From assembly GCF_001039355.2 (NCBI RefSeq), contig NW_019775948.1, positions 48,803-112,802 of the forward strand: a DNA stretch of 64,000 bases. Reading direction: 5' to 3'. Below the pieces are notes generated by a model, which did not search any database, was not told the origin of the DNA, and saw only the letters and a list, made by a program, of their open reading frames with translations. The DNA is from Lingula anatina (taxonomy: Eukaryota; Brachiopoda; Lingulata; Lingulida; Lingulidae). A program made the translations under genes and the position numbers. Numbering within the stretch: position 1 is the first letter of the stretch; every line of letters begins with the position of its first letter. Shown here piece after piece: positions 11,310-22,542 of this stretch.

Positions 11310-14169
11310 CTGAAATGAAAATGACACGATTCATTACTTTAGGCACAATTTTCACTTTCTCTTTTGTACTCAACAGGCTTTATCAATTTATATTGATTTA
11401 TTATTAAGATAGAAGCACATTGATAAATGAAAATATGCACTGAAATGTGCTTTTGATAAACATATAACCCTTTGAAAAAACTATTTGTATTGTCTTTATA
11501 GTTAATACAAAGTACTTAAGAAAAATAGTCATTACATCTTATATGTACAAGAAATTACACTTACTTTACGCAATAATCTCTCAGTCTAAAATCAGATATG
11601 TGATACTGCCTTTACAATATTTTTTCATGTGACTTTTCACAAGTTACTGACTCACTAGTGCCTTTTCATAGTTTCAAAATTTCCAAACATAAAGAAATAT
11701 AATGAAATGTACCCATACCAATTTTGCTGGAAGCACTTCAATGAACTTGTTCTATTTTGTGTAATACATAAATCATATTACCTCTGTCTGTAAATCAATC
11801 ATATGTCTAAACTGTGTCTGACCTCTGGCTACTTAGAAATCAGGAAATGTCCAGTCTGGTATAATACAATAGGGTCCACCCAGTGATACAATATATAAAA
11901 CTGCCCACTGCCCAGCAAGTGAACAAAGGATTATTTTAGGAGCTTACACTCCTAAGGTTTAGTCATTCCCAATGCATGCACAGGCATGACTTTAAATTCA
12001 ACTTGTACATGTAAAGTGATTCTTTTTCTCCTATATGCTCTAATTCAAATAAAACCACCAGAAACATGCCAATGCTTTCAAGACTGCCCATATATGGTTC
12101 ACTTATTTAAATGACAACAAACAGAGATAGTGAAACATTTTATGTCCCGAGGGTTAAAATTGCATTTTTTTAATGTATACCGTCAAAAGGCTTTTTTTTC
12201 AATCTGAAAGGACAGCTGGATTCAATTTATTATCAAATCCAGTAAAATATTTAATATCTAAAAAATTCAATTGAGAACTCACATACAAAAGCAGTATCCT
12301 ATAGCTAGCTTTTCTAAGCAAGTCGACTTCAGCATCTAATCAAGTGGAAGAACATCATTCCAGAATATGGATTTTCAGTATTATGCATTAAATTCTGCCT
12401 CAGAAACTGGATTTCAATTAGAGGTTATCAAGGAGAACTTTCCAAATGTACACTAGCATGATATGTAGCTAATAAAAACATACTTATGGTTTTTTAACAA
12501 TTGGCCTGTACATGTTAAGTAATAGTAATAATAAACTACACGATTTCTAAATGACTTCTATTGGTGAATTAGTGCAAAGGTAACATTTAAATTTCAAGTG
12601 TGTCCAACTCAAAATAAAATCTGTTACATTGGCTATAACTGCAAGGTCAAACATGAACTGGAAATAGTAAAATTGGTGTAATTAAAATATAAGGCCTTCG
12701 AAACTTTAGAATTCTATATACATGTATCTCATCCCCTAAAGAATGAGGTAATTTAAAAATAGCAAAAAGTTAATTGTTTCTTAAGAGACTACGTATGTTT
12801 GTTTTTTTTATCCCAGAGACATAACACCACTGGAAAATCTTCAAAACCATCAAAAGGAAATGTTTTCTACAAGTGTGAATAATACTTTTTTATACTTTCA
12901 AGATCCTCCCACTTCTCAATCTTCAATCTACATTTGGGTTTATTATCCAGGCTAAAAATAAAGCCATATTAGCAGATTAATTATACTTAAATACATGTAA
13001 ATGCTATCAACCAATTCCTTCTGACTCTAGATAACTAAACCAACTGAAGATGAACACAAGTTCCATTATGACACTTTGGCCTTCATTAAAGTAATCCAAT
13101 AATGCAGTAAGCACTCCAATCTGCAGATCTGCACCAGACCAGCTATTGTATCTATTGGTTAATTAAACTGTTCCAATTGTAAGAACTTTAAGATATTTTC
13201 ATGGTAGACATCTGGCAATTTTTAAAAGAGGTGGACATATGAGCACAAGTAATTGCAGGAATTTTGTCATCAATAGCTCAAATTATGACTATACTTTATG
13301 TGAAAATATACCTTTGCCATATCAGAGACAACTCTAGCAATTTATATAATAACTAATAGCTTGGTATGTGCTGTAAATAAAAATAATTCCTAATTATATA
13401 GTAATAGTCTGATATCCTGTACATGGTACTTAAGAACCCTTAATTGCCTCAGTTATCACAACCTGCATTTAATTATTCAACCATATTAATATCAATTTCA
13501 CCAGTTTGCACTTACAAAATAAAGTCATTGTACATACCAAATTGTAATTTGCAATTGCAACTGCCTTATCCCATTTGATCTGAAATGTATGGTAGTATAT
13601 ACCAAAATTGTGTATTTACAAAAAAATTGATTTAAATAATTATTTAAAAATCCATTTTCTTTCAAAGACATGTTAGTTTCCCTTTTAAGGAGTGGAATAT
13701 GTATTCATGTCCACACAAAGCAATTTTACAAAAAATTAAAATGCTAAAAGTTTGTGCTACCATTAAAAAAGCCACAATATAAAGGTATTTCTTTACATTA
13801 AGATTCACTCACCTTTGGTATTCTGCTGTGGATTAAACAGTTCTTTAACACACATATTCTGTTACTTCGTGCCTCCTTAATTAAAAAAAAAAATACACAT
13901 ATTTCAAAACAAGCAGACTTTTGAACTGATTTTTATACTTTTTAAAATTACATCTGATATATCTGGAATAATAGTAGAACATGACATCATGTTAAGCCAA
14001 TATCATCCATTTCTAAATGCTTAAGATGTTTACAATTATGATATGCAGAACTAGTGTCTGGTATATAATTAAATGTGCAATAAAAACATTATATGGGGTG
14101 GTCAAAGAAAACCCTACTGAATTCCAAGTTGATGGAGACTGAGAGCATCAGAATGGCAAAGCTGGCACA
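11310..14169. other. AT-rich non-coding stretch
   Basis: Nothing supportable. Long runs of A/T-rich sequence with only short random open frames; presumably intronic if the flanking minus-strand exon candidates belong to one gene. Confidence 0.5.
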
Positions 14170-14204
14170 ATATATTGTACCACCAGCCACATCAAGGTCA
14201 ATCA

Positions 14205-14563
14205 CAGACATGCTGAAAACTTTTCAGAATGGCCGGACATTTGGACAGGCAGTAATGAAAAATTTGACGAACCGAATGGATTTTTGTCGGACCAAAATCA
14301 CTCTATTCGTTTGAGACAGATTCTACCAGTAAGATTAGGTAGCTTACTTTGTTTGTGAATGTGATAGGTTTGAAATGGAAGGGAAAACGCTTTAGGTTTT
14401 AAATATTTTTATTAGTGAAGTATGTCGAATGATGACTGTAGATTCAAAATTGAGGTTCTTAAAACTCTTGTCGGTGCTTTGGACCGACCAAGTTCAATTT
14501 TTTACTGGTCCAAACAAATTTTCCCGGTCATGACCGATTGGACCGACAGCTTCAGCATGTCTG
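14205..14563. mobile_element. 359-bp inverted-repeat element with CAATCA target duplication
   Basis: Ends are perfect inverted repeats of 13 bp (CAGACATGCTGAA), with looser inverted similarity further in around TTGGACC/GGTCCAA words. CAATCA is present on both sides (14199-14204 and 14564-14569). Joining the flanks restores a sequence that aligns with the uninterrupted repeat copy at about 5355-5380. No transposase frame is present. Superfamily not assigned. Confidence 0.85.
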
Positions 14564-14901
14564 CAATCAAGTTAAATGGTATGTTATGGTTATATCTGTT
14601 TTAGTTGTGGAGAAATAGGGACTGGTAAATATGATAAGTGCATTTCATGGCAAAAAGTGTCAAATGTCAAATTCAAAGTCGCATTAAGATGCCCAATGTA
14701 CAATTTCCTATTCAAGTTCAAAAGTAACTATGAGTGTATCTGTGTCAGTTTTGGAGATTTAAAGGCAAAAAAAAAAAAAAAAAAAACTGCACTTCATGGT
14801 GGGAAGTACTTAGTAGTTCAAATTTCAAATTCATGGTTACATTAATTACATTTGCCAATACTAGTACATGATTCTCAGTTCAATTTCAATAGTAACTATG
14901 G

Positions 14902-15153
14902 AACCATTCCCAGAACCTATCGTACTAACTGTGGATCGATCTACCTCAGAGGGGATTCTCGCTTAATTACAATCAACTTAAGCAGCTTAGATGTCTGTCA
15001 CGCCTACTGAAGCTGCTAGGGAGTAATTAATTATCACTTTGCAGCTTCACTAGGCATGCCAGACATCTAAGCTGCTTAAGCTGAAAACAATTTAGCAGGA
15101 AACCCCTCAGAAATGGATCGAAGCTGTTAGATCAATCTAGGTATGGGAACCCA
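14902..15153. mobile_element. Palindromic MITE, copy A
   Basis: About 250 bp, inserted into the ~145-bp repeat after 'agtaactatgg'. The two halves form a long hairpin: arms around CTTAAGCAGCTTAGATGTCTG (from about 14980) and its complement (to about 15080), with a 'gggagtaattaattatc' loop. Outer ends contain GGATCGATCTACCTC and its complement-like GATCAATCTAGG. Three relatives lie at 16.65, 33.4 and 44.94 kb. Confidence 0.75.
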
Positions 15154-15182
15154 GTCTTTGAGTTTATCTCTGCAAGTTTTGA

Positions 15183-15184
<2 letters not shown>

Positions 15185-15275
<91 letters not shown>
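15185..15275. repeat. (AT)n microsatellite, about 91 bp
   Basis: Uninterrupted AT dinucleotide tract inside the ~145-bp repeat; the flanking 'ttttgaag' and 'gggccagaaa' correspond to the 'gaagatataagggtcagaaa' section of other units, so it probably grew from the short 'gatata' seed. Confidence 0.95.
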
Positions 15276-15276
<1 letters not shown>

Positions 15277-16123
15277 GGGCCAGAAAATTTGCAAAGCTCA
15301 GATCTTGGTGAAAAGTACATTTTGGTCAAAGGTCAAATTCAAGGTCACATTAAAATTGACAATTTATATGATTTGCTATTCAAGTTCAATAGTAACTATG
15401 GGTGTATATCGGCTAGTTTTAGACATATATGGGCAGGAAATTTTGTAAAGTTTAGTCCATGGTGAAAAGTAATTTGAGTCAAGAATTTGCTACCAGATGA
15501 GACTAGATTTGGGAAGTTCCATCCACATCTGATATATTACATGTATGTAGACCCTATAGGCCTACACAATGCCACAGTGAAGACAGTGAATGCAATTTAG
15601 TCGCTCAACAACTAGTACAGTACAAAAGAGATAGAAGAAAGAATAACTTATATGAGTGAAGGGGGTACTGTAATCATGTGTATGTGTCAGCTGATGTGTA
15701 CTAGCAGATCTGACAAAAACCAGTCTGAGTTACAGAAGGATTATTTTTAGTCACCCAAGATAACCAAACCAGTCATTATAGAATGACGTCAATTTCAATA
15801 GGTCAGAAGCAACTGTGCTAAAAAAGTGAAAAAATGAAAAGTTTTACAATTTGGAATGCAGTCTATTTCCAATTTAATTTTTAGTTTGTAAGATTGCACG
15901 ATATTTCAAAGTGAGAATCTAACAAGTGTGGTGAGGGTACATGTACACCCTATGTGCAAAATCAACAATTGCCCGTGTTACCAAGTTACTGTTTCAGCAT
16001 ATGCACTACTGGTATGCAATGTCTCTTGCATTCCTACTCATGTTTTTTTATATTAACTGAGCTTGGTAAACTATTGAACCCAATATTCTGAAAGAAATTG
16101 CAATTACAAAAAAGGTAAATAAC

Positions 16124-16229
16124 CGTGGTAAAAGCTGATCATCATAGACTTTCCAATGGGAGCGAGTGTCCAGTTTCGACTCAAGAAACTGAACATGCAT
16201 CGGGGGCATGAATGGTAGATTGTCACTGG
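16124..16229 (-). CDS. Putative internal or first coding exon, unrecognised
   Basis: Minus strand, between an acceptor (ATATATCCAG) and a donor (CACG|GTTATT). One frame is fully open and reads with good amino-acid character (…LPFMPPMHVQFLESKLDTR…SHWKVYDDQLLPR), ending in phase 2. GC content is well above the neighbourhood. No family recognised. May join the 11.2-kb segment, whose second frame is phase-compatible. Confidence 0.27.
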
Positions 16230-16421
16230 CTGGATATATTTTCAATTACAAAAACACTGCAAATAGGTGTTGAAAATGAAATTTGTTTTTTACCTTCTTA
16301 ACAACTCCCCAAGTTTCAACATCACTGTTCAGTGAAAAATATTCATCTGGTCATATCTTGTATGCGTTTCACGGTCCACCATGTTGGATTCTCGATTGCG
16401 GTAGAGAAGACTGTTAACTCG

Positions 16422-16449
16422 GTCAAATCAGGTCAAATCAGGTCAAATC
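16422..16449. repeat. Short 10-bp tandem repeat (3 copies)
   Basis: Three adjacent copies of GGTCAAATCA-type units. Too short to infer a role. Confidence 0.7.
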
Positions 16450-16650
16450 GCGAAGACCCAGATATGGGACATCCTGAACTTAGAGCGATTGGCAGTATCA
16501 ATTTTGCAGTATTTCCCCCATAACTCTTTGATTTTCAATTTTTTTTTCAAATTAATTTATTGGTGACTTTGACCAATGTCTCCGCTACCCAATTAGGCCT
16601 AGATTCACTGGCCTACATGTAGATCTAAATTAGTTAGAAAAGGGAATTAT

Positions 16651-16857
16651 ACACCCCATTTCCATAGATTTTTAGATCGACCTATCTCTGTGGGGCGTCT
16701 CACTAGATTACTGTCACCTTGGCCGGCTACTAAAAGCTGAAAGGGGATAATTTACTACGGTGCCCGCTCGGCTGACTGCAATTTAGCGTGAACCCCCAGG
16801 GAGTTAGGTCGATCTAAATCTTAATCCAAATCTCTGGGAAAGCACCTATAGTCTTTA
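16651..16857. mobile_element. Palindromic MITE, copy B
   Basis: Starts ACACCCCATTTCCATAGAT and ends with a complement-like ATCTCTGGGAAAG. It holds GATCGACCTA near the left end and GTTAGGTCGATC near the right end, and a central 'aggggataatttac' loop between CG-rich arms. Closest to copy D at 44.94 kb. Confidence 0.75.
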
Positions 16858-18810
16858 TGCCTTCCAAATATTATGAGAACCGAGGTTATCACTGTGGTGA
16901 ATTAAAAATTAGTAAGGAAACTTCAAACTAATTTTTAATTGCAGATGTAGGGGCCTATTGATCCAAGTCACTACAGAGGTCGTAACTTAATTTTGATTAG
17001 CATTGAAAATTGGAGAGTTTATACATGTATATAGGTAAAGTACCGAGCGATACATCAATTAACACAAGGCGAAAACGTCAACTGGCAAAATCATCTATCC
17101 TTAAAGTTAAGAATTAAACTAAGATTTAAAGTGGGAATTAAAAATAAACAAGTAAGAATGGTTAAGTAGACAAATAAAAGGTAACGTAAAAGCTAGATTA
17201 AATAATATAATAAGAATAATAATTTTTCAACGGCCCTTACCTACGACAAGAAGTTTTTTTTTTTGTTCCGTTAGTTACTTAGACTCTGGAGATAAACCGA
17301 CAAGTGATCAAGAGGACTTGGGGAAAATGGCGACAAGATCGAGTTTGAGAATCTTTATTACAACAGCAATTTTAGCTCTAAGAATTCAAAATGATATAGC
17401 TCTTTCAATGAGGGTCCCATAATGGGGGGGGGGGGGTCGCAGTTCACGGAAAATAAAATCATCAATTCACGAATCACAGTGAACATGGACATATTTAGGT
17501 CCAAGCAGTGAATAAAGTTTGATTCATATCTCACTGATTATGAGGGTCGAAAATCATGAAAATCGCGAATCACCTGGTATAATGACTTCGTTTCAGATAA
17601 AAAGCCGCAGTCACTAGTCTCGGAATGGGATCACGCTAAATTAGGAACGTTTCACGCACCTCGGGGAAAAAAGTGGCTTTCACAGGTAACAAAAATGCAC
17701 AACGGAACCCTCGGATTCGGGTGCTTCAAGGATCACGCTAAACACCCAAACTAAATATAGAGGTGGATTTCACATTCTGAAATATCAAAATAATAAAATT
17801 AAGTGCATTGGAAGTTGTATTCAATTTTTTTAAACATATATGTATACTAAAGAAAAAATCCACGGCTCTCTCAATTTTACATAGATCTACTTTTAATTTT
17901 TACCATTGCTATAGGCCTACATTATGTCAGGAGCCAAATGGTAGCGTATGTCCCGGTAATATATGTTATAATTTTAATTTTTATGTTGCATTCCGATATA
18001 TTTTGTAGGGATTCAATCATGCTAAGTTATATATGACGCATGGATGCTTTTATAAATATTTTAAAACTGTAAATCAAGAGGCTTTGCGCCATGGTTAATA
18101 CTACGTAACAAATGTTCCCCCGAAAATTTGTCAGAAAGTTTCACCTTGCCCAAGTAGGCTACTTGGTACAATAGTAAACAGGCTTTTCTGTTGCTGACTG
18201 AAAATATTTTTGATGCCATGATAGTTTGACATTTCTGATATAAAATTTGGACCACGAATGGAAAATAGTTTATTTAATGCTCATTTTACTGTCAGTGGGG
18301 TGTATCGCACCACCCCTCACCCCATTTATAACATTCAGTGACAAGCCTATAACCAAAATTATAATTATAATTATAATAGTAATTATTATTGTTAAGCTTT
18401 ACTATATATGTTGTACTTATGATACCATTTTGAAGAATAATATCCCAAAATTTATTAAGGGTGTAAGTTTTCCCTCCGGAATGCGCACCCAGTCGCAAAC
18501 AAAGGTGAGGTGAGGTGATTATTCTGCATATAGACCGAAAACTACATAGACTAGACGAAGAATTGGTTCCAAGAAGATACGAGCTGTCAATCTATTTTGA
18601 GAGGACAGCCTTTAATTATTAGTGCCTTGTTAAACGGAATTCTAAAGCATATATTTCAGCTTTAAATTCTATTCATATCTATTCAGTTAGTTTATGCTGC
18701 GCACGTCTAACATGATACTTGAAAAATTGGTTTTTACCTTTTTCCAATACCAGAATACGTGCATGTGTGAATCACGTGAAAAAAAATTCCTTTTAAGGTA
18801 AAACAAATTG
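16858..18810. other. Non-coding stretch with possible minus-strand promoter
   Basis: A C-poor stretch with a G homopolymer (about 17424-17436). On the minus strand, 17241-17340 could be a 5' untranslated first exon: a YY1-type GCCATTTT box (plus strand AAAATGGCGAC at about 17325) and a strong donor (CGTAG|GTAAGG) at 17241. It would suit the start of the long minus-strand gene suggested by the exon-like segments to its left. No protein supports it. Confidence 0.3.
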
Positions 18811-18850
18811 TGACGTCATTGACCCCTGCCGTCGTTGCGTAGTAACGCAA
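18811..18850. promoter_or_regulatory. CRE and X-box-like dyad upstream of the kinase gene
   Basis: A full palindromic CRE (TGACGTCA, 18811-18818) and an imperfect dyad CGTTGCGTAGTAACG (about 18834-18848) lie 75-115 bp before the kinase ATG. The dyad resembles RFX X-boxes (GTTGC…GTAAC half sites) but has a one-base-shorter spacing. Known families: CREB/ATF and RFX factors. Binding is inference. Confidence 0.5.
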
Positions 18851-18923
18851 AATCTATCGCAGACACACTGCAGCGCAGGCGAAAAAAATGCAGAGATTTT
18901 TGTTTTACTAAAACAAAGCAAAA

Positions 18924-21900
18924 ATGATAATTACGTCGCAAATGGCCTTTTTAGGCATGAAATACATCTACAACTTTATTTTTCACAGAGAAACATTTGA
19001 ACTAGAATACGAGGTGAGTTGCTGTTTTAAAAGGAGTAAAAAGGGAGAGTCACAAGCTCGGTTTGTATGAAACTTTGTAAAAATATTATGTTAGAGTTCT
19101 CTTTTTGCCAGCATTTTGCTGACATTAAACAAAATTATATTTGCATAATTGCAAAGTGGAACTGATTTACATGCAATGTGATATAGGCCTACACTTCAAT
19201 CTTAAAGGTAATCAAAGAAAATAAAAAATAGTTTCGAATTTCAGAAGTATGGATAACGATTGAATATCTTTTAAAAAAATCCAGGTCGAAGCTCTTTTCC
19301 AACAGGATGACACGATGCTTCCGATCTTAGGACGCGGAGGATTCGGCACAGTGTTCAAGGTATTGTGAGGTTAACAAAAGTTATGTTTGGGTAATGGCAG
19401 GAGCGACAACAGTAGAATAATATTACTTGGAGTAATGGCCATAGTTATTGTAGAAACAGTTATGTTCATAGTAACAGCACAAGGAACTTTGGGCACACAA
19501 TGTTTCCAGAATTATAACACTTTCGCTTAATTGCGAAGGAATACCATATCTAAAAACCATCTCCAGAATCAAGACCAATGAACCCCTTCTTTAGTTTTAA
19601 GCTATTCTTTGAGTCACTCTCGTGATGGAGGCTGATATACATATATATATCAACGACAAGAATAAAAATTAAGAGATCGAAAAATTAGTTTATAGACCGA
19701 AATCATATAATTTCGTTATTTAAGGTACACTGTATACCTTGCCGATAAATGGAATAAAAATTATTTTACTATATCAGATACTAAAGCACAAAGCAGCGTT
19801 CAAGCAAGTATATCCCACTTAACATTCCAAATATTCTTTATTTAGTTAAGAAACAACCTGGCTATGAAGGTGCCAAAATGCATGGAATACAGCTACCATA
19901 TCCGAGAAGAAGTGATCGTTATGAAGCTGGCGCACAGCGACTTTATTTTGGGGTATTTGAACTGTTGTATATATTTGTAACCCATTTAAAAATTTTAATT
20001 CATTTACACGGTAGTAACCTTTGTTAAATATATGTTATATTTCAAAATGTTGATACATATCTTCAGATGTCTTAAGATGATAAACAGTTCATGCGAGGTT
20101 CTAAAATCATATAACAAAAAAATAAGAGTGTCAGTTGAGACAGAGACTCAGCTGGCGTAAAAGAAATTGAAGAAAGATGTTTAAATTTGTGAAAACATTT
20201 GGTTCCAGGCTTGTCCATTCTTTTGATGTCAGGCCAGAGCTAACGGTCTTGATTTCGGAAATATGTCCAATGGACGTGGAGGCCCTACAAGAATACTGCG
20301 AAAGAAATTTGTAAGTTTTTTTTCCTTTTGCAAATGCGCAGATTTCTTTCATATTCTCTAGTCTCCTTTTTTTAATGGCAAAGATATCCATATGATTTAT
20401 ATAATCCCCAGAATAAACGCAATTTTCCATATTTTTGACTAGAGAAAGTTAATAATACAGTTACTTTAATTCTTTTTTTAGCGACGCAGTTCCTCTCCGG
20501 ATGGTGCAATTTATTGCCACGTGCGTCTGTAAGGCAATTGACCATTTACACCAACTGAAAATGGCACATTTCGACTTAAAATGCACCAATGTCTTGATCA
20601 GTCAGCAAGGGATCCCCAAACTGGTGAGCTGTTCGCTGGCAACATCTTTGTTCGAAAAAAGTTTGAATCTGAAAAAATGCTAGATATCATTTTATTTCTA
20701 TTCTTGATATCTCTCCGATATATTTTATTGGCTAAATAAACCCTTATCTTATCTTTTATCGATATCAGATAATATGTTAAATAATAATTAGCTTTTCGAT
20801 CTAACTGGATTTTTACGTCCGTAGCATAGCACATGAAATGGAGATTATGACTGACAGAACTTGTTATTCAGTTTTCTTAGGCTTAAACGTTAGATCTTGT
20901 CTACGCTATATGCTCTCTTTTGTTCTCTCCTTTTTTTTCATTCATTTACGAATATTTATGTTTTTCAGTGTGATCTGGGGTCGGCTCACCCATTGACCGA
21001 GGATGGGGAAAGTATTTGGGGACCGGGATTGGTGAACTTCACCCTCCTTAAAAACCTGACCCCTGAAGTCCTGACTGGCACCTCCGCCTCCTGGAAAGTA
21101 GATTTCTATGCTCTTGGTGTCATGTTGTTTGAGTTACTCGAAGGCAGGTAAGAAGGGGACGTTCGAAGTTACCATGATTCAGAAACTGGTAGCCATTTTG
21201 GTGCCCATATCAAATATTTTGAAAGACTACTGGACCAAATACACACTAACCTCCGCTATTACTGCGAGTAAACTTAACAGGTAGTTATAATATAGTTTTT
21301 CATTTGAAGGAAAATTGCATAATTATAGAAATGGAGCATTTTGCATTCCATACCTATCAGAATAATGCATATCAATGAATATCTACTAGAATGACGATTT
21401 CTAATAAGTCTACTCGATCTATTCAGACACCCTCTGTGGATTGAAGTTCCCAGCAAGCGTGAAGCCACTCGGAAAATCTTGCATGGAACCATCATCTACA
21501 CAGATACGGATTATGTCTTCAGGGACCTTATTGACGGTCTTGTTTGGTGTGTAATACGTTATTGTGACTATTAGTAATCTTATGTGATGTATATGTTTGA
21601 ATGTTGGTTTATAACTGTGAAAAACCTTACATATTTTAAACCCAGTTTATGCATCGTTCTGTTTGACATAAATGTGAATAATGTTCACATTTAGTCTTTT
21701 TAAAATGTCTAAAGATTTCTATACGCCATGTAAATATCTAAATGCGTTTTCCCTTTTTTTCAGTAACTTGGACCAAAGACTGGACAATATTGATGATATC
21801 TTATATCATGAGTAAGAATCATTGATAATTTTTTTCACTCAAACATTCATGAAAGCTTCTTTATCATGAGCCAAACTTTCTAATACGCATCAATTATTTC

Positions 21901-21962
21901 TTGCTAATTTTGAAAATTCGATCAGTTAATCTTATTTATTATTTTGTTTTATTCTATTCTTT

Positions 21963-22013
<51 letters not shown>

Positions 22014-22542
22014 TTTGCTGCAGTTGGCTATTCGACTATTACGTAAATGACTTTCCAGCCGACTTGGTCACTTCTCCCATCTTGAGCATTGCTCAGGTAA
22101 AGGGTCGCTTGAACTCTTTTTTTTTTTTTTCGCATAAATGCAGCTCCAAACAAAATTAATTGGCAAAATGAATGGCAAATGAGATAAACCTGGACCGATT
22201 TAAGTATATTTACATCAATAAAAACAGCGAAATGGCAACGAAATTGTACGTGACGGACACAAAATTCACAGCTTACAAATGTTTACTGCAGAACACCAGA
22301 TGCACTGTTGGTATAACATATTTGAATTCTGTATTTTACTTTAGCTAATTATATTCTTTTCTTTTATTCTTCAATTTATTAGTATCATTATTATTTTGTA
22401 TCATTAGGAAGTTATGGCCAACGATGAGTTAGTTTTAACACTTCTGAATGAACGCAGCAGAAGCGTACACAATGAAACCAGTGAATCCGACTCCGATTTG
22501 GCGGACATTCTGGCCTTTTACAACGAAGCCAGCGATGGCTAG
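18924..22542 (+). CDS. Divergent eukaryotic-type Ser/Thr protein kinase, 10 exons, 356 aa
   Basis: Exons: 18924-19013, 19285-19359, 19846-19952, 20209-20310, 20482-20623, 20969-21147, 21427-21546, 21764-21811, 22024-22096, 22408-22542. All junctions are GT-AG and the phases chain. An in-frame stop just upstream supports the ATG. Kinase landmarks: Gly loop GRGGFGTVF (about 46-54), VAIK-type Lys63 (LAMK), alpha-C Glu76/77, catalytic loop HFDLKCTN with Asp156, Lys158, Asn161, metal-binding DLG Asp174 in place of DFG, a TPE in place of APE, the subdomain IX Asp in KVDFYALGVMLFELLEG, and Arg of subdomain XI (NLDQRLDN). Catalytic residues are present, so activity is plausible. HRD Arg is replaced by Phe, so it is a non-RD kinase, and the activation segment is short. 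The tail is acidic (SESDSDLADIL). Little sequence outside the kinase domain. I cannot assign a family; the lobe outline is loosely Mos-like. AATAAA at 22911 may be its polyadenylation signal. Confidence 0.88.
21962..22016. repeat. (TTTA)n microsatellite at an intron end
   Basis: About 13 copies of TTTA directly before the acceptor (GCTGCAG) of kinase exon 9. It forms much of that intron's pyrimidine-rich tail. Confidence 0.95.

Larger units (their letters stand above)
14170..15480. repeat. Dispersed ~145-bp-unit repeat (copy 2), heavily interrupted
   Basis: Opens with ATTGTACCACCAGC (about 14174) as copy 1 does, then matches copy 1 through 'ctgtttt..ttgtggagaaata' and repeated 'ttcaagttcaa.agtaactatg' units. 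It is broken by a 359-bp element (14205-14563), an A-run (about 14767-14786), a palindromic MITE (about 14902-15153) and a 91-bp (AT)n tract (15185-15275) that lies where other units read 'gaagatata'. The last unit ends near 15480. Confidence 0.8.

Noticed and set aside
15132-15448. Open frames on both strands reading poly-(Tyr-Ile)
   Set aside because: They are translations of the (AT)n microsatellite inside a repeat, not genes.
17328-17424. Plus-strand frame starting ATGGCGACAAGATCG
   Set aside because: Only about 30 codons and no continuation; the ATGGCG is more likely a YY1-type promoter motif of the opposite strand.
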